Origin: Nocardioides sp. SYSU D00065
GTDB lineage: Bacteria > Actinomycetota > Actinomycetes > Propionibacteriales > Nocardioidaceae
Length of the DNA: 64,000 bases
Assembly: GCF_017916425.1 (NCBI RefSeq)
Contig: NZ_JAFMSX010000001.1
Span: 744,001-808,000, forward strand
Direction of reading: 5' to 3'
Made by a program: the position numbers and the translations under genes. Numbering within the stretch: the stretch's first letter is position 1; every line of letters starts with the position of its first letter. The notes beneath the pieces were generated by a model. It had not been told where the DNA came from. It saw nothing but the letters and a program-made list of their open reading frames with translations, and searched no databases. Positions 25,415 through 37,441 of this stretch are shown in pieces.

Positions 25415-26227
25415 TCAGCGGGTGCAGAGCACCTCGGGCGTGGCGATGGCCGCGGTGGCGGCGGGTGTTGCGCTCGTGGTCAGGTCGAAGCGCAGGCGGA
25501 AGACGCCGGTGACGTCGAGCGACCCGGCGACGACGGTGCCGACGGCGAGCGCGTGGTCGTCGACGACGGTGCCGTCGGAGGTGACGGTGACGCGGCCGGT
25601 CGAGCCGGTCGCGGAGTCGTCGGTGAGGGCGTACGTCGCGCGCAGGTCCGTGCACTTGCGACCCAAGGTGTACTCCACCGAGGCCGGCGTGCCCGAGGTG
25701 GCCGTCGCGAGGCTGAGGGAATAGCTGTCCGCGGCGATCATGACGGTGCCCGGGTCGAGGTTGACTCTCGCGCCGCTGAGGCGCGAGGCCAGGCTCTGCC
25801 AGGCGTACACCTGCACGGGCAGGGCCTTGCTCACGCCTCGCCGCAGGCCGTCGGAGGCGGGCTTGACCACGCGGTACTCCCGCATCCCCGGCGTCGACGG
25901 GTCGTCCTCGAGCACGTAGGCGCCGCTGCTCTTGACCTTCGCGCTGCCGGTGGCCCTCCACTTCTGCTTGCCTGCCACGCGCTGCTGCAGGATCACCTTC
26001 TCGCCGGCCGCCTTCGGCGTCACGCGGCCGCGGACCTTGATGGTGTCCTCCTTGCCGATCGCGACCTTCAGGTTGGCCTTGGCGGTGACCTTGTAGGCGT
26101 CGGCCTTCGCCGCAGCGGCATGGCTCGGCGCCAGGGAGAGCGGGCCGGCCGCGAGCGCGGCCGTGGTCAGGGTGGCGGTGGTGAGGGCGGCGACCCGGCG
26201 CAGTGCGGGCATCGTGGTGCTGGTCAT
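25415..26227 (-). CDS. Secreted protein with Ig-like and NPCBM-like domains
   Basis: 270 residues. A Sec signal (to about residue 37, ending APSHA) is followed by a beta-rich segment (about 43-130; KVRGRVTPKAAGEKVILQQRVAGKQKWRATGSAKVK) like the Ig-type repeats common in Nocardioides secreted proteins. The C-terminal half (about 145-270) has SVEYTLGRKCTDLRATYALTDDSATG and DVTGVFRLRFDLT, resembling the NPCBM/NEW2 carbohydrate-binding fold. Two Cys (near 202 and 268) could form a disulfide. A sugar-binding role is inferred only. Start may be ATG 26227 or ATG 26212. Confidence 0.8.
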   Translation of the reverse strand: MTSTTMPALRRVAALTTATLTTAALAAGPLSLAPSHAAAAKADAYKVTAKANLKVAIGKEDTIKVRGRVTPKAAGEKVILQQRVAGKQKWRATGSAKVKSSGAYVLEDDPSTPGMREYRVVKPASDGLRRGVSKALPVQVYAWQSLASRLSGARVNLDPGTVMIAADSYSLSLATATSGTPASVEYTLGRKCTDLRATYALTDDSATGSTGRVTVTSDGTVVDDHALAVGTVVAGSLDVTGVFRLRFDLTTSATPAATAAIATPEVLCTR

Positions 26228-26291
26228 CTGGACGTCCCCGTGGTGAGGTTCGGTGGCCCGAGGGCCTTGGTCACCAGGGAGACTCAGCGGG

Positions 26292-28052
26292 TCACGAGAA
26301 AGTTGCGACCGGTCCCAGAAGGCATCCCGCGTGAGCGGGCACCGAGAGCGTCGCGCCGTCCAGCGTCACCCCGGCGGGCGTCTCGAACAGCACGTCGCGC
26401 TCCCCCACCTCGAGGCTCGCGGCGTCGTCGCCGGTGTTGACGACGACGAGCAGGTCGCCGCGTCGCATCGCGAACAGCCGGCCCTCGACCGTGCAGGAGA
26501 CGGAGCCGAACGCCGGGTCGGTGAGCTGCGGCAGCGAGCGCCGCAGCCGGGCCAGCCGGCGGTAGCAGTCGAGCACGACGGCGTGGCGTCCGTCCGACCG
26601 CTCGTCCCAGTCGAGCTTGGAGCGGCGGAAGGTGTCGGGGTCCTGCGGGTCCAGCACGTCGTCGGGGTCCCAGCCCATCTTCTCGAACTCGGCGATGCGG
26701 CCCTCCGCGGTCGCCTTGCCGAGCTCGGGCTCGGGGTGCGAGGTGAAGAACGCGAAGGGGCTCGAGGCCGCCCACTCCTCGCCCTGGAAGAGCATCGGCG
26801 TGAAGGGGCCCGCGAGCGTCAGCAGCGCCGCGCAGGCGAGCTGGTCGTCGTCGAGGTGCTCGGCGAGCCGGTCGCCGCGGGCGCGGTTGCCGACCTGGTC
26901 GTGGTTCTGGTTGGCGACGACGAGGCGCCACGTCGGCATGTGCTCGGTGTCGACCGGCCGGCCGTGGTCGCGCTCGCGGAACGAGGAGTAGGTGCCGTCG
27001 TGGAAGAACCCGCGCTCGCACACCTTGGCCAGCGCCTCGAGCGGCTCGAAGTCGGCGTAGTAGCCGGTCGTCTCCTTGCTCAGCGCGACGTGGACGGCGT
27101 GGTGGAAGTCGTCGCTCCACTGGGCGTCGAGGCCGTAGCCACCGCCCTCGCGGGGCGTGACGAGCCGCGTGTCGTTGAGGTCGGACTCCGCGATCAGGGT
27201 CAGCGGCCGCCGCACGTGAGCGGAGTACGCCGCGGTCTCGATCGCCATCTCCTCCAGCAGGTGCACCTCGGAGGTGTCGCTGAGCGCGTGCACGGCGTCG
27301 AGGCGCAGCGCGTCGACGTGGTAGTCCTCGAACCACATGCGCACGTTGTCGAGGATGTAGCGGCGGACCTCGGCCGAGCCCTCGCCGTCGAGGTTGACCA
27401 GGTCCCCCCACGTGTTGCGCCCGTCCTTGAGGTAGGGCCCGTAGAGCGGGAGGTAGTTGCCGGAGGGGCCGAGGTGGTTGTAGACGACGTCCTGCACCAC
27501 GCCGAGGCCCGCGGCGTGGCAGGCGTCGACGAAGCGCCGGTAGCCGTCCGGGCCGCCGTACCCCTCGTGCACCGCGAACCAGCCGACGCCGTCGTAGCCC
27601 CAGTTGTGGGTGCCGTTGAACGCGTTGACCGGCAGCAGCTCGACCAGGTCGACGCCGATGTCGAGGAGGTGCTCGAGCCGCTCGGCGGCCGCGTCGAAGG
27701 TGCCCTCGGGCGTGAACGTGCCGACGTGCAGCTCGTAGACGACCGACCCGGCCAGCTGGCGGCCGGTCCACGACGCGTCGCTCCACTCGTACGCCGTCGG
27801 CTCCCACCGCGAGAGCCCGTGCACGCCGTCGGGCTGGCGGCGCGAGCGCGGGTCGGGTCGCGGGTCGGGGTCGTCGTCGATCAGGTAGCCGTAGTCGACG
27901 GCGGCCGTGGGGGTCGGCACGGGCTCGGTCGGCGTCCACCAGCCGTCGCCGGCGCGGGTCATCTCGACGACCTCGCCGGCCAGGCTGAGCCGGACCCGCT
28001 CGGGTCGGGGGGCCCAGACGTCGAAGGGGGTGCGCAGCGCTCCGGTGGTCAT
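26292..28052 (-). CDS. treZ: Malto-oligosyltrehalose trehalohydrolase
   Basis: 586 residues, GH13. Releases trehalose from maltooligosyl-trehalose made by TreY. After an N-terminal beta-domain comes a TIM barrel with [25 protein letters not shown] (nucleophile Asp), [11 protein letters not shown] (acid/base Glu) and NHDQVGNR. The [16 protein letters not shown] and [26 protein letters not shown] blocks mark the TreZ branch rather than glycogen-branching enzyme. ATG 28052 lies one base after the treY stop, so it is tightly coupled in the treX-treY-treZ operon. Confidence 0.95.
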   Translation of the reverse strand: MTTGALRTPFDVWAPRPERVRLSLAGEVVEMTRAGDGWWTPTEPVPTPTAAVDYGYLIDDDPDPRPDPRSRRQPDGVHGLSRWEPTAYEWSDASWTGRQLAGSVVYELHVGTFTPEGTFDAAAERLEHLLDIGVDLVELLPVNAFNGTHNWGYDGVGWFAVHEGYGGPDGYRRFVDACHAAGLGVVQDVVYNHLGPSGNYLPLYGPYLKDGRNTWGDLVNLDGEGSAEVRRYILDNVRMWFEDYHVDALRLDAVHALSDTSEVHLLEEMAIETAAYSAHVRRPLTLIAESDLNDTRLVTPREGGGYGLDAQWSDDFHHAVHVALSKETTGYYADFEPLEALAKVCERGFFHDGTYSSFRERDHGRPVDTEHMPTWRLVVANQNHDQVGNRARGDRLAEHLDDDQLACAALLTLAGPFTPMLFQGEEWAASSPFAFFTSHPEPELGKATAEGRIAEFEKMGWDPDDVLDPQDPDTFRRSKLDWDERSDGRHAVVLDCYRRLARLRRSLPQLTDPAFGSVSCTVEGRLFAMRRGDLLVVVNTGDDAASLEVGERDVLFETPAGVTLDGATLSVPAHAGCLLGPVATFS

Positions 28053-28053
28053 G

Positions 28054-30326
28054 TCAGTCCTTCCTCACCAGTAGGGCGACCGGGTGGACGGCCAGCAGGT
28101 CGGCCAGGCGGCCGTCGGTGTCGAGCCCGGTCAGCACGTCGTGCCAGCGGCCCTCGGGCAGGTCGAGCACGGTGTCGGCCCAGCCGCCGGCGGCGGCCAG
28201 CCCGACCGGCAGCCGGGTGACGACGGTGATCGCCCCGCCCCGGTCGTAGGCCACGACGTGGCCGGCCGCGGGGCCGGTGGCGGTCACGGGCGCGTAGTCG
28301 GTGAACAGCTCGGGGCGCTCGCGCCGCAGGGTCAGCGCGGAGCAGGTGACGTGCAGCTTGGCCGCGGCGTCGTCCTCGGCGGTGCCGGCAAGGACGGCGG
28401 CACGGTGCTCGAAGTCGACCGGGCGGCGGTTGTCGGGGTCGACCAGCGACGTCTCCCACAGCTCGCTGCCCTGGTAGACGTCGGGCACGCCGGGGATGGT
28501 GAGGGCGAGCAGCTTGGCGGCCAGGGCGTTGGCCTGCGCCGGCTCCTCGAGGCGGGTCGAGAGGTCGACGAGCACCTGGCGCACCTCCGCGGACTCGAAG
28601 ATCGCGTCGACGGCCGCGTGCACGGCCGACTCGTAGTCCTCGTCCGGCGCGGTCCACGTCGTGCGGTCCCCGGCCTCGCGCATCGCCTTCTCGGCGTAGC
28701 CGTGGAGCCGGTCGGGCAGGTCGGGCAGGTGGTCGGGGGTCCACGCGCCGAGCACGGCCTGCCACAGCAGCGAGCCGAACGCCGGGTCGGGCACCGGGAC
28801 GAGCCGCAGCAGCTCCTCCAGCGCGCGCTCCCAGTGGCCCGGCTCCTCGGCGAGCACCGTGATCTTGGCGCGGACGTCCTCGCCGCGCTTGGTGTCGTGG
28901 GTCGACAGGGTGGTCATCGCGTCGGGCCAGTCGCGCTGGCGCTCGGCCATCGCGGCGTGGAAGTCGTCGACGTCGACGGCGAAGACCGACGGGTCGCCGC
29001 CGACCTCGTTGAGCGAGGTCAGTCGCGACCAGCGGTAGAAGGAGCAGTCCTCCACGCCCTTGGCCATCACCATCCCCGACGTCTGCTGGAAGCGCAGGGC
29101 CGGCGCCGTCTCGGGGTCGCCGAGCACGGGCTCCAGCACGTCGTACGTCGCCGCGAGCCCGGGCCGCTCCGCCCGCGCGGCGGCGAACGCCTGGTCGAGG
29201 TGGTCGCGGCCCTCGGGGAGGTAGGAGCGGTAGACCGGGAAGCAGGCCAGCAGCTCGGCGACCGCGTCCCTGACCTCGGCCTCGGGGGCCTCGTCGGTGA
29301 CGGCCAGGACCTCGCGGGCGATCCGGCGCACTTCGGACTGCAGGATGCCGTCGGCGACGGCCCGCTTGTTGTCGTGGACCATCCGGTGCCAGTCGACGTG
29401 CGTCTCGCGCAGCCGGTCCTCCAGCGCCGTCAGCGGCGCCTCACCGGCCGGGTCGGTGAGCACCCGGTCGATGAAGGCGAGCGCGTCGTAGCCCGTCGTG
29501 CCAGCGGTCGCCCAGTCGCGGGGCAGCTGCTCCCCCGGCTCGAGGATCTTCTCGACCAGCACGTAGGCGCCGCCGGTGAGGGCGGCGAGGTCGTCGAGGT
29601 AGCCCTGGGGGTCCCGCAGCCCGTCGGGGTGGTCGACCCGCAGGCCGTCGACGAGGCCCTCGTCGAACCACCGCCTGATCTCGGCGTGCGTCTCGGCGAA
29701 GACGTCCGGGTCCTCGACCCGCACCCCGGCGAGGGTGTTCACCGCGAAGAAGCGGCGGTAGTTGAGCTGGTCGTCGGCGGTGCGCCAGTTGACGAGCTCG
29801 TAGTGCTGCTCCTCGAGCGTCGACGTGCCAGGGGCCATCGGGAAGCGCTGGTCGTGGTAGTGGACCTCGTCGCCGACGATGCGGATGGAGCCCTCGTCGC
29901 CGTCCCCGACGACCGGGATCCGCAGCTTGCCGCCGCCGGCCTCCCAGTCGACGTCGAAGGCGACGGCGCGCTCGGACTGCTGCCCGTGCTGCAGCAGGTC
30001 CCACCACCAGGGGTTCTCCGCCGGCGTGGCCACCCCGACGTGGTTGGGCACGATGTCGACCAGCACGCCCAGGCCGAGCCGGCGCGCCTCGGCGGACACC
30101 GCGGCCAGCCCCTCGGCGCCACCGCGCGCTTCGTCGATGTGGTCGAAGGCGACCACGTCGTAGCCGTGCGTGCTGCCCGGCTCGGCGGCCAGGATCGGGG
30201 ACAGGTAGACCCAGTCCACGCCCAGGTCGCGGACGTACGGCAGCGTGCGCGCGACGTCGTGGAGCGTGAAGTCGGAGCTGACCTGGAAGCGGTACGTGCT
30301 GTGCGGCGTCCTGCGCGCGGGGTCGG

Positions 30327-30330
<4 letters not shown>
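28054..30330 (-). CDS. treY: Malto-oligosyltrehalose synthase
   Basis: 758 residues, GH13. Turns the reducing-end glucose of a maltodextrin into an alpha-1,1-linked trehalose unit. [37 protein letters not shown] is the TreY start; [14 protein letters not shown] (nucleophile) and [12 protein letters not shown] (acid/base) are the catalytic loops, and [15 protein letters not shown] is also typical. Start at GTG 30330, overlapping the treX stop (GTGA). Upstream sequence reads through in the same frame for over 700 codons, but only as a shadow of treX. Confidence 0.95.
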
Positions 30331-32510
<2,180 letters not shown>

Positions 32511-32526
32511 GGTCCGACGCTACCGG

Positions 32527-32550
32527 CGAAGCGCGCCGGACGGCGCTTCG
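32527..32550 (-). terminator. Hairpin terminator candidate after the Tad operon
   Basis: CGAAGCGC (32527-32534) pairs exactly with GCGCTTCG (32543-32550) around an eight-base loop. It lies 75 bases past the last Tad gene and 16 bases before the treX start, all minus-strand, so it probably separates the Tad operon from treXYZ. No U-tract. Confidence 0.5.
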
Positions 32551-32625
32551 ATCACCCCGGCAGGTGGGCGGCGGTGACGACCTTCACCCGTCGGTCAGCC
32601 GCGCGTGGGGCGGCGTTCGCCCGGG

Positions 32626-33087
32626 TCATCCGGCCGACGATTGGACGGTCACGGCGGCCGTGCTGGTGGCGGCGACGGTCGGGTCGCCCGGGGAGCCGGG
32701 GATCCGCAGCGGCAGCTCGAGCGGCGCCTCGAGCCGGACGGTGACCGAGCGGCTGACGGTGTCGACGCGGACGCCCACGTCGATGCCGGGGTACGACCTC
32801 GCGGCGCCGGCCCGGACGAGGTAGTCCTGGACCGCCGACCGCACGGCCGCCTCCTGCTGCGACAGCCGCTGCCCGTCGAGGCCCTCGTCGTAGACGCCGG
32901 AGGATCCGAGGTCGGCGCCGTAGAGCGCGGCGCCGTCGGCGAGGTTGTCGAGGCCCTGGCGCTGGAGGTACGCGGCCGACGCGTCGACGACCACCACGAC
33001 CGCCGTCAACAGGATGCTCGCGAAGCCGATGATCAGCAGCGTCACCTGCCCCCGATCGCCGCGGCTGCCGGAGGACTGCGGCGTCAC
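32626..33087 (-). CDS. Flp pilus-assembly TadE/G-like protein
   Basis: 153 residues. RGDRGQVTLLIIGFASILLTAVVVVVDASAAYLQRQGLDNLADGAAL is the conserved N-terminal segment of TadG-like pseudopilins: a short basic start, one membrane helix (about 13-35), then an A-rich stretch. The remainder is a short extracellular beta domain. Start at GTG 33087, overlapping the upstream TadE-like stop (GTGA). Last gene of the Tad operon. Confidence 0.87.
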   Translation of the reverse strand: MTPQSSGSRGDRGQVTLLIIGFASILLTAVVVVVDASAAYLQRQGLDNLADGAALYGADLGSSGVYDEGLDGQRLSQQEAAVRSAVQDYLVRAGAARSYPGIDVGVRVDTVSRSVTVRLEAPLELPLRIPGSPGDPTVAATSTAAVTVQSSAG

Positions 33088-33545
33088 GGCGCGGTCCTCT
33101 CGTCCTCGGGCACCGACTCGACGTACTGCCCGATCGGCACCGTGTGGCTGGCGTCGAGCGAGAAGGTGGCCGCCCCCCTGCCCAGGATGGAGGGGAACAT
33201 CGGCAGCCGCACCTGCGAGACGACGCGCACGGTGATGACGGCCGTGCCGACGTGGCAACTGCCGGCCGGGCTGTCGCACGAGACCGTCACCCGCGCGCGC
33301 TGACCGGGAGCGCCCTGGTCGGCGAGCACCTGCCGGGCGGCGGCCTGCGCCCGCGCCTCACCGGTGGCATCGTCCGCGGCGAGGGCGTACGCCCGGCCCG
33401 CCGCCCGCGCTGCGGCGCTGGTCGCGAAGGCCCCGCGCTGCACCTCGAACACCGACACGACGATCCAGATGAGCGGCACCAGCAGGATGATCGCGAGCCA
33501 GCTGAGCTCGACGAGCGCGGAGCCGGCCTCGCCGCGCCGCCTCAC
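33084..33545 (-). CDS. TadE-like pilus assembly protein
   Basis: 153 residues. EAGSALVELSWLAIILLVPLIWIVVSVFEVQRGAFATSAAARAAGRAYA is a TadE-type N-terminus with the conserved Glu (E13) within a hydrophobic helix (about 9-34). Two Cys (CDSPAGSC) are in the outer domain. It starts with ATG at 33545, overlapping the previous stop by four bases (ATGA). Minor pseudopilins of this kind are processed like Flp and take part in pilus assembly. Confidence 0.87.
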   Translation of the reverse strand: MRRRGEAGSALVELSWLAIILLVPLIWIVVSVFEVQRGAFATSAAARAAGRAYALAADDATGEARAQAAARQVLADQGAPGQRARVTVSCDSPAGSCHVGTAVITVRVVSQVRLPMFPSILGRGAATFSLDASHTVPIGQYVESVPEDERTAP

Positions 33546-33943
33546 GGCGCCGCCCCCACCTCGGCGACGGCGTGACCGACGACCCGCAGGTGCACCCCGG
33601 CCCCGCCGTCGAGGCCGAGCAGGCCGACGTCCGCCTCCACCACCGCCTCGTATCCGGGCGCGCCACCCACGGCCGCCGGTCGTACGGTCACCGTCCTGTC
33701 GAAGCCGGGCGACAGGGCACCATCGATGAGCTCCTGCACCTTGGCGTGGCCGGCGGGGGCCGACGACCCGGCGACGGCGGCGTGCCGCGCCCCCTCGGAC
33801 GCTGCGGAGGCGAGCGTGTTGCGCACGTGCAGCACGAGTGCGAGCTGGAGGATGCCGAGCACCAGCGGAAGCAGCACGAGGAGCACGAGGACGAAGTCGA
33901 CGACGGCTGCCCCGCGCTCGCCGGCGCGGCTGCGACGGCTCAC
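33542..33943 (-). CDS. TadE family pseudopilin
   Basis: 133 residues. RAGERGAAVVDFVLVLLVLLPLVLGILQLALVLHVRNTLASAASEGARHAAV is the TadE Pfam motif: a GERGAAxVDF start, one membrane helix (about 13-35), and an ARHAA segment. Outer domain has no Cys. ATG 33943 lies 9 bases after the Flp-like gene. With the next gene it forms a pair of TadE-type proteins, as in actinobacterial Tad loci. Confidence 0.9.
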   Translation of the reverse strand: MSRRSRAGERGAAVVDFVLVLLVLLPLVLGILQLALVLHVRNTLASAASEGARHAAVAGSSAPAGHAKVQELIDGALSPGFDRTVTVRPAAVGGAPGYEAVVEADVGLLGLDGGAGVHLRVVGHAVAEVGAAP

Positions 33944-33952
33944 CGGTGGGTC

Positions 33953-34150
33953 CTAGCCGCTCACCATCGAGAAGGCTTGCTCGAGGAGGCCCCGGAGCTC
34001 GTCACCGACGAACGGCGTGAGCGCCGCGACCACGATGGCGGTCATCAGCGTGACCATGACCCAGCCCGGCACGTCGCCGCGGTCGTCGCGGCGCCGAACT
34101 GGCCCGGCCGGTGGGTCGGTGTGGTGGGTTCCCGAGATGGGCAGTTGCAT
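33953..34150 (-). CDS. Small Flp-like protein of the Tad operon
   Basis: 65 residues. Residues 1-29 are polar (MQLPISGTHHTDPPAGPVRRRDDRGDVPG). A single hydrophobic helix follows (WVMVTLMTAIVVAALTPFV) and then an amphipathic tail (GDELRGLLEQAFSMVSG). Its place between tadC and tadE is that of the pilin-like gene in actinobacterial Tad operons. The usual Flp processing motif (G/xxxxEY) is not present, so it may be a diverged pilin or a membrane-spanning scaffold. Start at ATG 34150, preceded by AAGGGA. Confidence 0.75.
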   Translation of the reverse strand: MQLPISGTHHTDPPAGPVRRRDDRGDVPGWVMVTLMTAIVVAALTPFVGDELRGLLEQAFSMVSG

Positions 34151-34205
34151 GAGTGATGTCCCTTCTGAGTTGCAGGTCGGAGCGGGTCGCGGGCGCGGGC
34201 GGACG

Positions 34206-35147
34206 TCAGGGCGTGCTGAGGCGCAGGCCGAGCACGCCGGGGTAGAAGGCAAAGAGGATCGTCACCGGCAGCACGAAGAACACGACCGGCGCCATCATCG
34301 CGATCTCCTTGCGCGCCGCGGTCTCGATGAGGAGCCGGCGGCCCGCCTCGCGCACGTCGGCAGCCTGCGCGTGCAGGACGTCGGCCAGCGGCGTGCCGCG
34401 CTCCATGGCGACGGTGATGCCGGTGGCGAACCGGGCCACGATCGGCAGTCCGGTGGCGCGGGCGAGTGACTCGAAGGCGGTCCCGACGGGCTCGCCGGTG
34501 CGGATGCGGGCGAGCACGCCGGCCAGGTCCTCCGAAAGGGCGCCGTGACTGCGGCGCACCACGCGGTCGAGCGCCGAGACGGGACTCTCTCCAGCGGCGA
34601 CGGAGAGCGCCAGCAGCTCGGCGATCGTCGGGAACTCGATCAGCACCTGGCGCTCCCGGTTCTTCACCTGGGTGCTCAGCCGGTTGTCGCGCAGGAAGAC
34701 GCCACAGACGAAGCCGAGCACGCAGAAGATCACGGCGGACGCAGGGCTGCCCACCCCGCCCAGGGCGCGCAGTAGCGTGACCGCAGCGGCAGCTCCGAAC
34801 CCCACCAGCCCCCAGACGACCTGCTCGATGCGGAAGTCCTGCACCGTGCGGTCCAGGCCCGCACGCTGCAGCCGCCGGCGTACGGACGAGCTGCCGCCTA
34901 GGACCCTCTCGACGACGTCCGCGGCCGACGACAGGACCGGACCGAAGATGCCGACGGCGGCGGACGCGGGCGTGGAGGAAACGGAACGCGACGCCGGGCC
35001 CTGCTCACGGGCGGGGACGTCACGCAGGTAAGGCAGCACCCGCACGGACAGCTGCGGCCGGCGCAGCACGCTGATCCGGGTCGCGACCAGGACCAGACCG
35101 GTGCCGGTCAGCCCGCCGAGCAGACCGCCCCACAGCAGGGCGCTCAC
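34206..35147 (-). CDS. tadC: Type II secretion system F family protein, TadC
   Basis: 313 residues. An N-terminal membrane segment (about 5-22), a T2SSF domain (about 155-290; EFPTIAELLALSVAAGESPVSALDRVVRRSHGALSEDLAGVLARIRTGEPVGTAF), and a C-terminal segment (VVFFVLPVTILFAFYPG) give TadC. It forms the inner-membrane platform with TadB. Start at GTG 35147, overlapping the tadB stop (GTGA). The N-terminal part before residue 100 is poorly conserved. Confidence 0.9.
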   Translation of the reverse strand: MSALLWGGLLGGLTGTGLVLVATRISVLRRPQLSVRVLPYLRDVPAREQGPASRSVSSTPASAAVGIFGPVLSSAADVVERVLGGSSSVRRRLQRAGLDRTVQDFRIEQVVWGLVGFGAAAAVTLLRALGGVGSPASAVIFCVLGFVCGVFLRDNRLSTQVKNRERQVLIEFPTIAELLALSVAAGESPVSALDRVVRRSHGALSEDLAGVLARIRTGEPVGTAFESLARATGLPIVARFATGITVAMERGTPLADVLHAQAADVREAGRRLLIETAARKEIAMMAPVVFFVLPVTILFAFYPGVLGLRLSTP

Positions 35148-35998
35148 GACAGGATCCGCTTCTCGACGGGCAGCCGCCCGATGCGCATCATCGCCGTGTA
35201 GGCCAGCACGCACGCGCCGAAGCCGATGCCGAGCACGATCACGCCGCCAGGCGATGCGTAGTGGCGGATCGCGGTGGTCTGGAAGGACATCAGCAGGAGC
35301 ACGATCCACGGCGCCGACACCGCGAGCCGGGCGCCGTTGACGGTCCACGCCTGCCGCGACTCGAGCTCGGAGCGGGTGCGCGCGTCGTCGCGGAGGAAGC
35401 CCGAGAGGTTGCGCAGCAGACGGCCCAGGTCGCCACCGCCGACCTCGCGCGCCAGCCGCAGCCCCTCGATCACGCGGTCGCCGACGGGATCGGCGAGGCG
35501 CTCCTTGAGCCGGTCGAGGCACTCCCCGAACCGGCCGGTCACCTGGTAGTCCAGCGCGAACCGCGCGAAGTCCTCGCGGAGCGCCTCCGGCCCGCTGGTG
35601 CCGAGGGCAGCCACTGCGTCGGGAAGGGACAAGCCGGCGCGTACGGCGCTGGCGAGGTTGTCGACCGCCTCCGGCCACACCTCCGCGAACTCCCGCAACC
35701 GGCGGGCTGCTCGCTGGCGCAGCACCGCGATCGGCAGGTAGGCCGCCATGGCCGCGAAGACGACCGCAACCGGCATCGTCCTGGACACGGCTTGCACCAG
35801 GGCGAGCGCCACCGCGAACAGCACGGCGCACAGCGCGACGACCCCCGCGGGGGTGACGTCGCTGAGGCCCGCTCGACCGAGCAGCCGGCTCAGCGCCGTG
35901 GTCCCGGCGGTCCGACCGCGCGGTCGGCGGGGCAGTGCGAACGCGGACCAGATGAGCAGCAGCCCGATGCCCACGCCCAGACCGATCAGCGCGCCCAT
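35144..35998 (-). CDS. tadB: Type II secretion system F family protein, TadB
   Basis: 284 residues. Membrane segments at about 5-22, 50-85 (two) and 220-265 (two) surround a T2SSF domain (about 105-225; EVWPEAVDNLASAVRAGLSLPDAVAAL). Partner of TadC in the membrane platform driven by the TadA ATPase. ATG 35998 shares one base with the tadA stop (TGATG), so translation is coupled. Confidence 0.9.
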   Translation of the reverse strand: MGALIGLGVGIGLLLIWSAFALPRRPRGRTAGTTALSRLLGRAGLSDVTPAGVVALCAVLFAVALALVQAVSRTMPVAVVFAAMAAYLPIAVLRQRAARRLREFAEVWPEAVDNLASAVRAGLSLPDAVAALGTSGPEALREDFARFALDYQVTGRFGECLDRLKERLADPVGDRVIEGLRLAREVGGGDLGRLLRNLSGFLRDDARTRSELESRQAWTVNGARLAVSAPWIVLLLMSFQTTAIRHYASPGGVIVLGIGFGACVLAYTAMMRIGRLPVEKRILS

Positions 35999-37260
35999 CA
36001 GTCCTCGCCCCCGCCGGTGGCGAGCACCTGGTGGATGTCGATACCGACCCGCTCGTAGCGTTCGAGCTGCGCCGGCACGCCCCCGGTGCGGCGCAGCTCG
36101 GACCCGTGACGCACGAACATCGGCTCGACCTCGATCACGTCGGCCTCCACGCGTCCGGGCACCGAGACGATCTCGTTGACGCGGCGTACGCCGTCGGCGC
36201 CCACACCGAGGTGCACGACGAGATCGACGGACGTCGCCACGGTGGGCACCACGAAGCGAGCGGAGATGTTGTCGCCCGCCAGGAGCGGCAGGGTGCACAT
36301 CTTCACCAGCGCCTCACGCGCGCTGTTGGCGTGGAGGGTGCACATCCCCGGTAGCCCGGAGTTGAGCGCCAGGAGCAGGTCGAGGCACTCAGCCGCCCGG
36401 ACCTCGCCGACCAGGATGCGGCTCGGCCGCATCCGCAACGCCTCCTTGACCAGGTCGCGCAGCACGATCTCGCCGGTCTGCTCCAGGCCTGCCTGGCGGG
36501 TCTGCATCGCCACCCAGTCGGGGTGGCTGAACCGGAGCTCGAAGACCTCCTCCACGCTCACCACGCGCTCACCACCAGGCACGGCGGCGGCGAGGCAGTT
36601 GAGCATCGTGGTCTTGCCGGCCTGGGTGCCGCCCGCGACCAGGATGTTGAGGCCGGCGCGCACGGACGACTCGAGGAACCTCGCGGCTTGCGGTGTCAGG
36701 CTGCCCAGCGCCACGAGGTCAGAGAGCCGGTGGGCGCGCAGCAGGAACTTGCGGATGTTGACGGCCGTGAAGCCGCGGGTGATGCCCTCCAGCACGACGT
36801 GGAGGCGGTGGCCCTCGGGCAGCATCGCGTCGACGAACGGCGTGCTGATGTCGAGCCGGCGCCCGCTGGACTTGAGCATCCGCTCGACGAGCTCGGCGAC
36901 CTGGGCGGCGTCGAGGCGGAGGTTGGTGAGCTCGTGCCGGCCGCGACGCGCGATGAACACCCGGCTCGGGTCGTTGATCCACACCTCCTCGACCTCGGGG
37001 TCGTCGAGGAACGGCTGCAGCGGGCCGAAGCCGGACACGCGCGCGACCAGCTCGCCGACCATCGCGCCGCCGTCGGCGATCGGCGCGACCTTGCCGGTCA
37101 GGCTCAGCTCGTCGTGGTCGCGCACGACGTCCTCGGCGATGCGGCGTACGACGAGCGCCTCGCGCTGCGGGTCGACGCCCTCGCGCCGCACGCGCTCCCG
37201 GACGCGCGCGTCGAGGGCTTCGACCACGTGGTCGGCTGCGTCCGGACGCGTCAGCGTCAT
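35998..37260 (-). CDS. tadA: CpaF/TadA pilus assembly ATPase
   Basis: 420 residues. Walker A GGTQAGKTT (210-218), an Asp box with VVSVEE, Walker B-like RPSRILVGEVRAAE and a His box with CTLHANS identify the secretion ATPase that powers Flp pilus assembly. The N-terminal domain (about 1-180) includes EVWINDPSRVFIARRGRHELTNLRL, typical of CpaF. Start at ATG 37260 (MTLTRPD), preceded by GGACGGGG; an upstream in-frame ATG at 37353 adds 31 residues without family character. It heads a seven-gene operon; no TadZ-type gene or prepilin peptidase is in it. Confidence 0.93.
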   Translation of the reverse strand: MTLTRPDAADHVVEALDARVRERVRREGVDPQREALVVRRIAEDVVRDHDELSLTGKVAPIADGGAMVGELVARVSGFGPLQPFLDDPEVEEVWINDPSRVFIARRGRHELTNLRLDAAQVAELVERMLKSSGRRLDISTPFVDAMLPEGHRLHVVLEGITRGFTAVNIRKFLLRAHRLSDLVALGSLTPQAARFLESSVRAGLNILVAGGTQAGKTTMLNCLAAAVPGGERVVSVEEVFELRFSHPDWVAMQTRQAGLEQTGEIVLRDLVKEALRMRPSRILVGEVRAAECLDLLLALNSGLPGMCTLHANSAREALVKMCTLPLLAGDNISARFVVPTVATSVDLVVHLGVGADGVRRVNEIVSVPGRVEADVIEVEPMFVRHGSELRRTGGVPAQLERYERVGIDIHQVLATGGGED

Positions 37261-37441
37261 GGTGGTACCCCGTCCCGAGAAGTTCTGCGAAGTCACGCTA
37301 CCCACGCTGACCGGACGCAAACAGGGGTCGCGGCCAGCCTGTGGAGAATCCACCGCAGAGGGTGCGGACGACGCCGCGCACCGCCCGATTGCCCGTCAAG
37401 CCGGTCTAGTCCGGCAAAACCCCGCGCGCGGCGCGCGAGTC

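Noticed and set aside
36176..37441. The long upstream extension of the Ig-like gene
   Set aside because: It is antisense to tadA, Ser/Arg-rich, and lacks a signal peptide; the real protein begins at a signal peptide near 37442.
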